The notes: generated by a model from the sequence alone, not told the origin. A DNA stretch of 14,151 nt from Muribaculaceae bacterium (GCA_016302215.1 JAEDNZ010000032.1:1-14151), one strand, 5' to 3'; positions 1 to 7,093 are shown, counted from the first letter of the stretch. Translations and numbers: made by a program.

Positions 1-400
1 AAATGAAGTTAGTATTATCTCCACTGGCAAGGACTATTGCAGATTTACGCTCAAGAGAGCTATTATAGCCGTCAATCCATAATATTTTTGCTAAGCATGT
101 CTCGCTAATTTGAGCTATGTCACAGCTAAATATTTTGCTAATGAAATTGTTCGCGGTTTCGACCGTATGACATTGCTGATTATCTTTAAGCAGCACAATT
201 AGTGCTTCATAAAAGGTTGAAGCTGGAAGGCGTAATATAGGAGAACCATCTAAGGTGGTAAACTCAACACTCCTTTTACATAAATCCACGTTATATATAA
301 ATTTTGCATTGTATAAAATCATATATAGCGGATAAAAGAAATCAGCCAGCTTATCACTATTCTTACTATTGGTCAAAATATTTTTGATATAATCAATCAT
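1..400 (-). CDS. Unrecognised protein, partner of the HNH endonuclease gene; 3' part cut off by window edge
   Basis: An uninterrupted minus-strand frame begins with ATG at 398-400 and stays open for 133 codons to the window edge, so only the N-terminal part is visible. Its ATG overlaps the TGA of the upstream HNH gene (ATGA, 397-400), a usual sign of translational coupling, so the two are probably one operon. The protein starts MIDYIKNILTNSKNSDKL and looks like a soluble mixed alpha/beta protein. It has no signal peptide, no clear membrane segment and no P-loop in the visible part. I do not recognise the family. Base composition is low in GC (about 36% over 1-360) against roughly 60% in aroB, which suggests horizontal transfer. 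The coupling suggests a partner or regulator of the nuclease, but that is inference. Confidence 0.75.
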   Translation of the reverse strand, partial: MIDYIKNILTNSKNSDKLADFFYPLYMILYNAKFIYNVDLCKRSVEFTTLDGSPILRLPASTFYEALIVLLKDNQQCHTVETANNFISKIFSCDIAQISETCLAKILWIDGYNSSLERKSAIVLASGDNTNFI

Positions 401-1161
401 AGTGATTGCAAGTATTTGTCGTGGTGGAGTGCGAGGAGGTCTTTTTTAGGGGGAAATCTGTCGGGTAGGGTGATTTTAGTGCCGTTAAGTTGTGATAAAT
501 AGTCGCGAGTGGCCAGGCAGTCGGTGTTTTCGATTAGGCTATCAGAAATCACGATGTGAAAGTCGGGAGTAATAGAGAGCAGCAACTTATCGTATGCCTT
601 GTGGAAAAATGGGTTCAGACACAAGCCATTATGAGGATTGGTGCGGTTAGCCACGTCTTGCGACCACTCAATAATATGGCAGGCCTCAACGATCTTCTCG
701 TTTTGTATGCCAGAGATGCAGCACCTGAAATTATATGAAGATGTCACGGCAGCGCGGAAGAATGATTGATTGACGCGTTGCTTTATCACGGCTTCTCGTT
801 CCTCGCCCAGAGGGAGGTCTTTGAGCGAAATATCCGAAGTGTCTTCTATCGCTTTGCCGGCGAATTGAGCAATGAGCCTTTCGCTCTCGTAGGCGAGCCG
901 TTCGGGGTTGTTATAAAATTCATTCCACACCTCCAGTTCTTCTTTAGCGCCGTGGGTGAGTCCACTTATTCCCTGCCGTTTCAAGTCAGGGTCAAGCCTA
1001 CCGATATTTCCGATTTTCATATTTAGGGCACTGGGCGAGCGGCCGATGATGTGGGCGTATTTCACCACCAGCGGATGCGCCTTGCTACTGCGCTTAAAAG
1101 GTATTTTGCAGTAAACATTAAAGGCGATAATCGTTTCTTCGCGAGTCCAGTTATTATTCAT
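397..1161 (-). CDS. HNH endonuclease, predicted restriction-type nuclease (HNH_2 / COG3440-like)
   Basis: A predicted DNA endonuclease of 254 residues. Numbered from the chosen ATG, the C-terminal part carries the HNH core: paired cysteines at 147-148, the catalytic His in ACHIIEWS (about 162), Asn in NPHNGLCLNP (about 178) and the final His in FFHKAYD (about 187). This pattern is typical of HNH_2 proteins annotated as predicted restriction endonucleases. The N-terminal half (WTREETIIAFNVYCKIPF, then GRSPSALNMKIGN) is a conserved element of this family that looks DNA-binding, though that role is inferred. The frame extends 13 codons upstream to a TTG at 1200, but the ATG at 1161 gives the family-like start MNNNWTREE and is preferred. 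It shares a 4-bp overlap with the unknown downstream gene. No methyltransferase is visible, so it may be a modification-dependent or accessory nuclease rather than half of a classical restriction pair. Confidence 0.88.
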   Translation of the reverse strand: MNNNWTREETIIAFNVYCKIPFKRSSKAHPLVVKYAHIIGRSPSALNMKIGNIGRLDPDLKRQGISGLTHGAKEELEVWNEFYNNPERLAYESERLIAQFAGKAIEDTSDISLKDLPLGEEREAVIKQRVNQSFFRAAVTSSYNFRCCISGIQNEKIVEACHIIEWSQDVANRTNPHNGLCLNPFFHKAYDKLLLSITPDFHIVISDSLIENTDCLATRDYLSQLNGTKITLPDRFPPKKDLLALHHDKYLQSL

Positions 1162-1253
1162 CGGTTTTTTCGTTCGCAATACTATTGAATGACACGCCAA
1201 AATGCGAAAGGTCGGCGAGGCTTGAGGCGGTCATTTGCGCCGGAAGTATAGTC

Positions 1254-1263
1254 TGCGAAGTTA
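1254..1263 (-). promoter_or_regulatory. Possible promoter -7 element for the HNH operon
   Basis: Read on the minus strand this is TAACTTCGCA, one base away from the common Bacteroidetes form TAnnTTTGCA. It would place the transcript start about 80-90 bases ahead of the HNH ATG at 1161. No convincing -33 TTTG was found at the expected distance, so this is tentative. Confidence 0.35.
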
Positions 1264-1377
1264 CGAAAAAAATCTTGGAAATGAGCGTGCAGGCGGGTGA
1301 TTTTTTTAGGGGTGTGGCTGGAAAGTAGATGATTGTTGGCGAGAAGGGGTGTGGTTTTTAATCAAAAAGCGGGTGTC

Positions 1378-1409
1378 TATTGAATAAAAAAAGGTATTTT
1401 TATTCAATA
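1378..1409. repeat. 13-bp perfect inverted repeat with 6-bp spacer
   Basis: The arms TATTGAATAAAAA (1378-1390) and TTTTTATTCAATA (1397-1409) are exact reverse complements around the spacer AAGGTA. The element lies between two divergent genes, about 217 bp upstream of the HNH start and 237 bp upstream of the aroB start. No gene on either strand ends into it, so a terminator role is not the obvious reading. An operator for a dimeric regulator, a recombination site or a transposon remnant are all possible. GAATAAAA motifs matching part of an arm recur just downstream at 1414 and 1422. Confidence 0.85.
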
Positions 1410-1566
1410 CAGCGAATAAAATGAATAAAAAAGTCTTCGTGGAACTGATGCGCCGAGGATATATTCCCGGGCAAACGCTCTTCTATTATCATACGCGCAA
1501 CGATAAGGAGTGCCAGGGAGGGGTGTGGAATTATGGTGGGGATTTCGGAGTTTGGCATATTTTTTG

Positions 1567-1574
1567 TACCTTTG
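1567..1574 (+). promoter_or_regulatory. Bacteroidetes-type promoter -7 element for aroB
   Basis: TACCTTTG matches the Bacteroidetes -7 consensus TAnnTTTG exactly and is followed by CAGAG. A TTTG at 1551-1554 is closer than the usual -33 spacing, so the -33 element is uncertain. Transcription would start near 1580, some 65 bases before the aroB ATG at 1646. This is the main reason for rejecting a start at 1421. Confidence 0.7.
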
Positions 1575-1645
1575 CAGAGAAGAAAGGAAAAAAGATTGTA
1601 AAACGATTCACCTATTATCAGCTTAATTTGTTACAAGAGACTACT

Positions 1646-2722
1646 ATGAAACCGGAACTTATCTTTACAAATGAGGTGGGCACCACGATAGATGCCCTGG
1701 TACATCACAATAAATATAGCAGCGTGTATGTGCTGGTAGATGTCAACACCGAGCAGTTTGTGTTGCCACAGCTGCGCGCTACGAGCAAGGCCGTGAGCGC
1801 TGCGCCGGTGATAAAAATCCTGTCGGGCGAGGCGTCGAAGACGCTTCAGGGCGTTGAGACTATCTGGCGGGCGTTGAGCAGCGGCGGGGCCACGCGGTCG
1901 TCGGCACTGATATGTGTGGGTGGCGGCGTTGTGACAGACATGGGCGGCTTTGCCGCGGCCACGTATAAGCGCGGCATCGACTGCATCAATGTGGCGACGA
2001 CGCTGCTGTGCGCCGTAGATGCGTCGGTAGGCGGCAAGACCGGCTTTAACTATAATGGGCTGAAGAATGAGATAGGCGTGTTCAGCGAGCCACGGGCGGT
2101 GGTGCTCTCGACGTGTTTTTTCAAGACGCTTCACAACAGCCAGCTGCGTTCGGGCTATGCCGAGATGCTCAAGCATGGGCTGCTTGACGACGCCGAGATG
2201 CTGGGCCGCCTGCTGAGCTTTGACATATCGGGTTGGCAGCCGGCGGCCGATGATGCCGAGCTGCTGTCGCTGATAGAGCGCAATGTGGCAGTGAAGAGCG
2301 CCATCGTGGCTAAGGACTTCACGGACCATGGCGTGCGTCGGTCGCTGAACCTGGGCCACACTGTGGGTCATGCCTTAGAGGCTTATGCGCTGGAGCGCCG
2401 GTCGCCGGTGGCTCATGGCTATGCTGTGGCGTGGGGCCTCGTGGCTGCTCTTGTGCTGTCAAAGCTGCTGTTGGGCTTCCCGAGCGATGTGCTGCACGCC
2501 GTGGCGGCGTATGTGCGCGAGCATTACGGAGCTCCGGAGATTACGTGTGATGACTATCCGCGCCTGCTCGAGATTATGAGCCACGACAAGAAGAATAGCG
2601 ACTTGCAGACCAAGAGCTTTACGTTGCTTGCCGCCGTGGGCAAGCCGGTGACGGGCCGCGCGGTGAGTGACGAGGATATCAAAGCAGCGCTGGATATCAC
2701 GCGCGACTTGCTGGGGTGCTGA
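1646..2722 (+). CDS. aroB: 3-dehydroquinate synthase (AroB)
   Basis: AroB converts DAHP to 3-dehydroquinate with NAD and a divalent metal, the second step of the shikimate pathway to aromatic amino acids; it is cytosolic. The 358-residue product has the usual family length. Visible signatures, numbered from this start, are the NAD-binding loop GGGVVTDMGG (92-101), TTLLCAVDASVGGKTG (118-133) and EMLKHG around 173. LNLGHTVGHALE carries His 238 and 242, a further His in VAHGYAVAWG is at about 257, and SHDKKN lies near the end. Glu 173, His 238 and His 257 are the expected metal ligands. The frame is open 75 codons upstream to an ATG at 1421, but the ATG at 1646 gives the normal family N-terminus and lies just after the promoter. 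It is convergent with the porin gene and appears to be transcribed alone. Confidence 0.96.
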   Translation: MKPELIFTNEVGTTIDALVHHNKYSSVYVLVDVNTEQFVLPQLRATSKAVSAAPVIKILSGEASKTLQGVETIWRALSSGGATRSSALICVGGGVVTDMGGFAAATYKRGIDCINVATTLLCAVDASVGGKTGFNYNGLKNEIGVFSEPRAVVLSTCFFKTLHNSQLRSGYAEMLKHGLLDDAEMLGRLLSFDISGWQPAADDAELLSLIERNVAVKSAIVAKDFTDHGVRRSLNLGHTVGHALEAYALERRSPVAHGYAVAWGLVAALVLSKLLLGFPSDVLHAVAAYVREHYGAPEITCDDYPRLLEIMSHDKKNSDLQTKSFTLLAAVGKPVTGRAVSDEDIKAALDITRDLLGC

Positions 2723-2725
2723 TGC

Positions 2726-2779
2726 CAGGGGGTGGCGGCGTGCTCTGCCGTGAGTGACAGGGAGTGGCGCTGCTCGCCG
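2726..2779. repeat. Imperfect direct repeat with small GC hairpins between convergent genes
   Basis: Two related segments, 2726-2750 and 2758-2779, both begin CAGGG(G/A)GTGGCG and end in GCTC..GCCG. Each can form a short GC stem: CGGC/GCCG at 2736-2739 and 2747-2750, and GGCG/CGCC at 2766-2769 and 2775-2778. They fill the 59-bp gap between the convergent stops of aroB and the porin gene. They could weakly terminate transcription on both strands, but there is no T-run on either side. Confidence 0.4.
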
Positions 2780-2781
2780 GG

Positions 2782-3858
2782 TTAGAAGTGCACCACCAGC
2801 TCGATGGTGACTTTGCTGCCGTCGGCGGCGCTGTAGGCGGCGTTGTAGCCGTAGAAGTAGTGCTCGTAGTTGAGGCGCAGGTCGGTGCGGCAATATTTGT
2901 TGATATTCGTGGCAGTGGCGCCAATGGTGAGGCGCTTACGGGCGCACTTGTCGGTGACGAGGGCACCGCTGTCGTCAGCTACGCCCGTGGAGAAGTCTGT
3001 GAGGGCGTCAAAGCGCGTTTGCGCCGAGATGCGGCTGATGGCGTTGGACTTTAGGTTACGGCCATAGTCGGCTTCGACGAGGTAAGCCGTGGCTGCGGGG
3101 TGAGCATCGTGAGAGTAACGCCAGTGAGTGATTTCGGCTTTGGTGTATAGGTCGTCGAAGCGCCACTGCAGGGCAGCGTCGTAGCAGTTGATGCGCACTA
3201 TGTCGGGGTGTATTGATTGGAAGCCTACTTCGGCGATGATGTTGTGGCCGGCGCCGGCTATGTATTTGTTGAGGGTGGCTCGTGCGGCGTAGGTGTAATG
3301 GTTGCTCCAGCCTGATGCTCCGTGAGCGCCGCTGTTGGCGATGTTAGCCTCGATGGCGAGGTCAGATGCGCCGTGGTTGAGAGGCCTGATGCGGGCCTTG
3401 ATGCCGGGACGGCGCTTGCTGCCGAGGTCTTTGCTGACGAATGAGCGGTTGGCGAAGATGTAGGTGTGCGGAGCGAGGAATGACTCGTTGCTGAATGATA
3501 CGCGGCTCTGGCCCACCACTATGTCAATGACTTTGGAGGGCTTGAGGGTGACGTATCCGTCGAGAAATTTGAATGTGGAGTTGTCGCTGATATCTACCTG
3601 GGTGAGGTAAGAAATCCACGGCGCCACGTCGCCGCCGAGCGAGAGGCGTGCGTTGCGCACCTGAAAGCGGCCGTCGCCGTTGTCGGTCAGCACCTCATAA
3701 CGGCCTCGCAGTGTGCCGTGAAACTTGAATGCCGGGGAGAACTCGAGGGCTTTAGGCTCGGCGCTGTCGTTGTCGGCCGCAGCGGCCGTAAAGCAGCAAA
3801 GACCGCTGAGGGCGGCCAATGCTATGGTGATATGTCGTAAGAATGATGATTGTGACAT
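2782..3858 (-). CDS. Phosphate-selective-porin-like outer-membrane barrel (Porin_O_P-like)
   Basis: A 358-residue outer-membrane protein. Residues 1-28 form a signal peptide (basic start, hydrophobic ITIALAALSGL, then TAAAA before Asp 29). The mature part opens with FKFHGTLRGRYEVLTDNGDGRFQVRNARLSLGG split over the first strands. It continues through alternating beta-strands (YLTQVDISD, FKFLDGYVTLKP, VVGQSRVSFSNES, RRPGIKARI) and ends in VVHF, the terminal Phe typical of barrel proteins. The layout resembles bacterial porins of the OprO/OprP type, and Bacteroidales carry many such proteins of unknown substrate. It is the last gene of the four-gene envelope operon, 31 bp after the lipoprotein gene. 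Phosphate as substrate should not be assumed. Confidence 0.82.
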   Translation of the reverse strand: MSQSSFLRHITIALAALSGLCCFTAAAADNDSAEPKALEFSPAFKFHGTLRGRYEVLTDNGDGRFQVRNARLSLGGDVAPWISYLTQVDISDNSTFKFLDGYVTLKPSKVIDIVVGQSRVSFSNESFLAPHTYIFANRSFVSKDLGSKRRPGIKARIRPLNHGASDLAIEANIANSGAHGASGWSNHYTYAARATLNKYIAGAGHNIIAEVGFQSIHPDIVRINCYDAALQWRFDDLYTKAEITHWRYSHDAHPAATAYLVEADYGRNLKSNAISRISAQTRFDALTDFSTGVADDSGALVTDKCARKRLTIGATATNINKYCRTDLRLNYEHYFYGYNAAYSAADGSKVTIELVVHF

Positions 3859-3889
3859 GATGACTGATGGTTTATTGAGAGCGGGGTGG

Positions 3890-5467
3890 CTAATAGTCGT
3901 ATTCCAATTCGATGTTGTCGAGCCATAGGATGGCGCCGTCGCCGCCGGTGAAGTAGTCGCCGTATTTGCTTGCGGAGGCGGTGATTAGCAGGAACTTGGG
4001 CACTCGCGAGGTGGAGGTGTATTTAAGCTCGAACTCGAATGGGGTGTATGAGTTGACGTTGTTGCCCTGCTCAATCTTGCCGTAAGCCACGACGTAAGGG
4101 CCGTTTTCGTTGAATAGCTGCAGGTTTTTGGGGTTGGTGCGTATCTCGAAGGGGGTGTCCTGGTCAATCAGTGCGCACCACACGATGCAGGTGTCCGGCC
4201 GTCCTTTGAGATACTCGTAAGTGCTGTTGGAGTGGCTTATCGGTGCAGTTTGGTATTTGTAGTATCCGCGCACCTTGGTGGGCCGGAGGTTGAAATCGCG
4301 GCCGACGCTGAGGACGCCGTTTGTGCCGTCGGTGCGCACGTAGTAGCCGTAGAAGATGTTGCCGGCGGCGAGCTTACCGAGGGCACCGATGCCCACAAAC
4401 TGTGTCTGGAGCTTGGCGGCCTTTCCGTAGCCTGTGGCAGTGTCGTCGGTGGGGACGGTGTTAGAGCCTCCGAGCGTGGTGGCGCCCTTGTTGCCGGTGT
4501 CCCAGTACTGTGTTTCGCCTTGTGCCCAGGGGTTCCATACTTTGCCATCGAGCCACCAGTTGTCAAAGTCGCTGCCTACGACTTGGCGCTCGGGGTCTGT
4601 GGTTATTTCGATGGCTTGGCCGTACTCCTCGTCGCTGTAAGCGCGCACCTCATATGTGGTCTCGGGGGTGAGGTGAATGATGCGCGCCACAAATGAGCCG
4701 CCATTGTGGGTGATCCATTCGGCGGGCACTCGCGACCACTCGTCGGCGCCTTTGAGGCGATACTCCACGCCGTTGTCGTGTCCGGCCTCGGCGTCGCCAT
4801 ATACAAATGCCACTCGTGACCATGCGTCGGCCGCAGAAGTGGTAACGCTTGCCTCAGAGGGCTGGAGGTAAATGGTCCAACGCGATGTCACGCCGTGAGT
4901 GGTGACATTGACAGTGACCGGCGCCGAGAAGTCAGCTTTGGCATCGTTGAGGTCGGGGTCCATGGTGGAGCCTTCAGCGCCGAGCTTGATAGATGTGACG
5001 TGGATTTGTGTGATGTCAAACTTGTCAGAGACGTATGCCACGACGCGTTTGCCCGGCACGTCGATGGTGGCGGTGCCAATCTGGCCTTCGAAGGTGAAGT
5101 GTCGCTCGATGTCCTGTGTGGCGGAGATGGTCCAGTCGTAGTCTTGATACAGGCGGAGGACCACACGCTGCGGCGTCTCGAGGTTGAGCTTGGAGAGCTG
5201 CTCACCCACGAGCGAAGCCCCCGGTGTGACGGTGTAAGATGTGACGGTGACGTCGGCGAGGTTGGCTGTCTCGGGGAATTTGATGCGTATGTTGCGCGTT
5301 GCCGAGTCGATTACGGCGTCGCCTTCGCTGCCCTCCACGGCAAAGGTGAGGAAGTTTGCTTGAATGCGAGGGTAGGGTATGTTGTTTTCGATGCATGCCG
5401 AGACCATTGTAGCCAACAAAGCGGCTATCAAAGTGCGGGCGGCCAATCGAGAGATGCGTATCTTCAT
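3890..5467 (-). CDS. PCMD-domain lipoprotein with Ig-like repeats and a fibronectin III-like module
   Basis: A 525-residue lipoprotein. The signal peptide ends in the lipobox VSAC with lipidated Cys at 25, followed by IENNIPYP, so it is anchored in the envelope and may be surface exposed. Two similar segments follow, about 44-118 and 131-201. Each goes from a D..(T/G)(R/K).. strand through a VTSY/VTSI core to YDWTI or SRWTIYL, which suggests a tandem Ig-like duplication. Residues about 213-291 look like a fibronectin III module (WSRVAFVYG, then LTPETTYEVRAYS). Residues about 295-525 fit the PCMD (putative carbohydrate metabolism) domain: FDNWWLDGKVWNPWAQGETQ in parts, WDTGNKG, a GYYKYQ strand, SASKYGDYFTGGDGA and the terminal LWLDNIELEYD. 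The domain's activity is unknown and glycan binding is a guess. The gene lies between barrel B (13-bp gap) and the porin (31-bp gap). Confidence 0.85.
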   Translation of the reverse strand: MKIRISRLAARTLIAALLATMVSACIENNIPYPRIQANFLTFAVEGSEGDAVIDSATRNIRIKFPETANLADVTVTSYTVTPGASLVGEQLSKLNLETPQRVVLRLYQDYDWTISATQDIERHFTFEGQIGTATIDVPGKRVVAYVSDKFDITQIHVTSIKLGAEGSTMDPDLNDAKADFSAPVTVNVTTHGVTSRWTIYLQPSEASVTTSAADAWSRVAFVYGDAEAGHDNGVEYRLKGADEWSRVPAEWITHNGGSFVARIIHLTPETTYEVRAYSDEEYGQAIEITTDPERQVVGSDFDNWWLDGKVWNPWAQGETQYWDTGNKGATTLGGSNTVPTDDTATGYGKAAKLQTQFVGIGALGKLAAGNIFYGYYVRTDGTNGVLSVGRDFNLRPTKVRGYYKYQTAPISHSNSTYEYLKGRPDTCIVWCALIDQDTPFEIRTNPKNLQLFNENGPYVVAYGKIEQGNNVNSYTPFEFELKYTSTSRVPKFLLITASASKYGDYFTGGDGAILWLDNIELEYDY

Positions 5468-5480
5468 GATAAATAGCGAA

Positions 5481-6338
5481 TTAGATAACCACCATCAATC
5501 CGAAGTTGATGTTGAAAAGGTTGAATTTGAAGTTGGCGCCGGAGGTGAAGCGAGTGCCTTCATCTACGCCGTCGGTGGTCTGGTGCTCGCGCTGGAATTT
5601 GAGGCCGAAGACGCCGAACGAGACGTTGAAGGATACAAACTCCTGAATGAAGACGCAGAGGCCGGGGCTGAAGTTGAGGGCGCCCTTGGTGATGACAGTC
5701 TGGGTGTCCTTGGGCTGTCCGTCGTAGAGGCGCTTGAAGCGCGAAGAGCCGCTGCCGAAGCTGGCGGCGACCTCGTTGAACACGGCGAAGCGTCGCGATT
5801 TGCTGAGGCCTATGTAGTTGCGGTAGAATACCGACACTGATGTGGATTGGGTGTAGTAGCTGACGTCCTTGAGCTTGAAGTTGATGTCCTCGTCAAAGTC
5901 GAGGGCGAGGTTTGCGAGGTCAGCGATGCCTCGGGTGTAGTTAAACTCCAGGCCCACGGATTGGTTGCTGCGGATGAAGTAAGTGACCGAAGGCTTGATG
6001 GAGTACATCTTGCCTTTGAAATCCACGTCGGTCAGGTAAGAGAGCACTCTCTCATTGTCGGTGTTAAGCTCGCCGTAAGAGGCAGTTAGGCCGAAGCCCC
6101 ATTTCCCTTTTGGGATAAACAGATAGTTGAATAGACCGCGGTCATAACGGCCGAAGTTAGGCTCGGGAATGACGATGCTGACGGTGTCTTTGCCGACGAT
6201 AACGCGCTCGTCGAGGTCAGAGTGGTGCGGAGCATCAACCTTTTTTACCACCGTTTGGGCGCTCAGGGAGGCGGCGCCGAACAGCATCGCAGCTATGATG
6301 GGGATGATATATAGAAGACGTTTCATTGTGTACATCAT
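5481..6338 (-). CDS. Outer-membrane beta-barrel protein B (paralogue of neighbour A)
   Basis: A 285-residue predicted outer-membrane barrel. The signal peptide ends in SLSA before Gln 28. The mature part starts with a soluble segment, then FIPKGKWGFG (74-83) and a run of amphipathic strands, including VTYFIRSNQSVGLEFNYTRG, FYRNYIGLSKSRRFAVFNEV, LNFSPGLCVFI and FNVSFGVFGLKF, ending in FKFNLFNINFGLMVVI. It matches the upstream barrel A segment by segment, so the two are a tandem duplication. The first ATG (6338) overlaps the TGA of barrel A by 4 bp, which suggests coupling. ATGs at 6335 and 6326 would also keep the signal peptide. Its function is not known; a narrow barrel or lipoprotein partner is likely. 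Confidence 0.82.
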   Translation of the reverse strand: MMYTMKRLLYIIPIIAAMLFGAASLSAQTVVKKVDAPHHSDLDERVIVGKDTVSIVIPEPNFGRYDRGLFNYLFIPKGKWGFGLTASYGELNTDNERVLSYLTDVDFKGKMYSIKPSVTYFIRSNQSVGLEFNYTRGIADLANLALDFDEDINFKLKDVSYYTQSTSVSVFYRNYIGLSKSRRFAVFNEVAASFGSGSSRFKRLYDGQPKDTQTVITKGALNFSPGLCVFIQEFVSFNVSFGVFGLKFQREHQTTDGVDEGTRFTSGANFKFNLFNINFGLMVVI

Positions 6339-7093
6339 AAATAGAAGGCGACGCCAAAGGAAATAGAGAAGAGGTTAATTCTGAAGTTGGCCGACTTGAC
6401 GTTACGCTCCGACACATATATCTGGTCAGTGGTGGATTTGGTCTTGGTGTAGTCAAATCCGAGGACGCCTACATTGACCTCGAGGGCCGAGTAGTTGCTG
6501 AGAAAGACCACGAGGCCGGGCGACAGGCCGATGCTGAAGTTGACGTTTTTGGCGTAAGTGCCGGTGAGGTCATCGCCGGTGCCGTCGCATAGCTTAGACT
6601 GCCCTCCGCCCACCTGTATCTGCACCTCGTTGAAGAGACCGAAGCGGGTGTTGTTGCCGAGGTTTAGGTATTGGCGGAAAGCGGCTGTGGCGTAGTAGTT
6701 GTGGCTGATGGAGTAGAGGTTGTCAACATTGTACTCGGTCTCGGAGTCGAGGACGACATCGGCCTTGTTGATGCGTGTGCGTGAGCGTGAGTATCCGACA
6801 CGACCACCGGCGGCGAGATTGTCCTTGAAGCAGTACATCGCCATGGGGCTGACGTTGAAGGAGTAAGTGTCGCCGTTGAGGTTTTCGACGATGAAAAATT
6901 TGTAGTTGTTTTGAGTGGATTGGGAGTATGAGACAGAGACGCCCGTAATCCATTGCCCCTTAGGGATAAAGGATATCTGGTGAATGTCGCGCGAGAATTG
7001 CTCTTGAGCGGAAACCGCCGCCGTCCCCATCGTAATCATCGCGACAGACAGGGCTATTGCGCGCCGTAATTTATAGAAATGAATCAACTTCAT
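6335..7093 (-). CDS. Outer-membrane beta-barrel protein A, first gene of the envelope operon
   Basis: A 252-residue predicted outer-membrane barrel. It has a basic start and hydrophobic stretch (RRAIALSVAMITMGTAAVSA, cleavage likely before Gln 30), then SFIPKGQWITGVSVSYS. Further strands match barrel B: FRQYLNLGNNTRFGLFNEV, IGLSPGLVVFL, ALEVNVGVLGFDY and NFRINLFSISFGVAFYL. The frame reaches a TTG at 7147, but that codon lies inside the promoter -7 element, so the ATG at 7093 is chosen. It shares no overlap upstream and heads a four-gene minus-strand operon. The mature protein is shorter than barrel B, which has an extra N-terminal soluble segment. No specific function can be assigned. Confidence 0.82.
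   Translation of the reverse strand: MKLIHFYKLRRAIALSVAMITMGTAAVSAQEQFSRDIHQISFIPKGQWITGVSVSYSQSTQNNYKFFIVENLNGDTYSFNVSPMAMYCFKDNLAAGGRVGYSRSRTRINKADVVLDSETEYNVDNLYSISHNYYATAAFRQYLNLGNNTRFGLFNEVQIQVGGGQSKLCDGTGDDLTGTYAKNVNFSIGLSPGLVVFLSNYSALEVNVGVLGFDYTKTKSTTDQIYVSERNVKSANFRINLFSISFGVAFYL

Larger units (their letters stand above)
1162..1645. other. 484-bp divergent intergenic region between the HNH gene and aroB
   Basis: This stretch separates the leftward HNH gene from the rightward aroB. It contains a possible minus-strand promoter near 1254-1263, a 13-bp perfect inverted repeat at 1378-1409, GAATAAAA repeats at 1382, 1414 and 1422, and three copies of GGGGTGTGG (1309-1317, 1346-1354, 1520-1528). 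The aroB promoter -7 element lies at 1567-1574. A reading frame from an ATG at 1421 runs in frame into aroB without a stop; I do not treat it as coding because the promoter element lies inside it. No RNA gene is evident. Confidence 0.7.

Noticed and set aside
397..1161. HNH gene as PtuB of a Septu system
   Set aside because: Septu needs an adjacent ATPase (PtuA). The visible partner shows no P-loop, and the HNH protein is of the HNH_2/COG3440 kind.
1309..1528. Three GGGGTGTGG copies as a regulatory repeat or CRISPR-like array
   Set aside because: Spacing is irregular (37 and 174 bases), the motif is short and low in complexity, and one copy lies within a different sequence context.
1631..2371. 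Long minus-strand frame opposite aroB
   Set aside because: It lies wholly antisense to a certain aroB, and its His/Arg/Gln-rich composition is typical of a frame mirrored from GC-rich coding DNA.
3774..3788. 7-bp inverted repeat CGGCCGC/GCGGCCG with a 1-base gap
   Set aside because: It encodes the alanine run at the end of the porin signal peptide and is well explained by GC-rich Ala codons.
4895..5840. Two long plus-strand frames (4895-5476 and 5379-5840)
   Set aside because: They are antisense to the lipoprotein and barrel B genes, which have signal peptides and family motifs. The Val/Glu/Asp/Gly-rich products are shadow translations.
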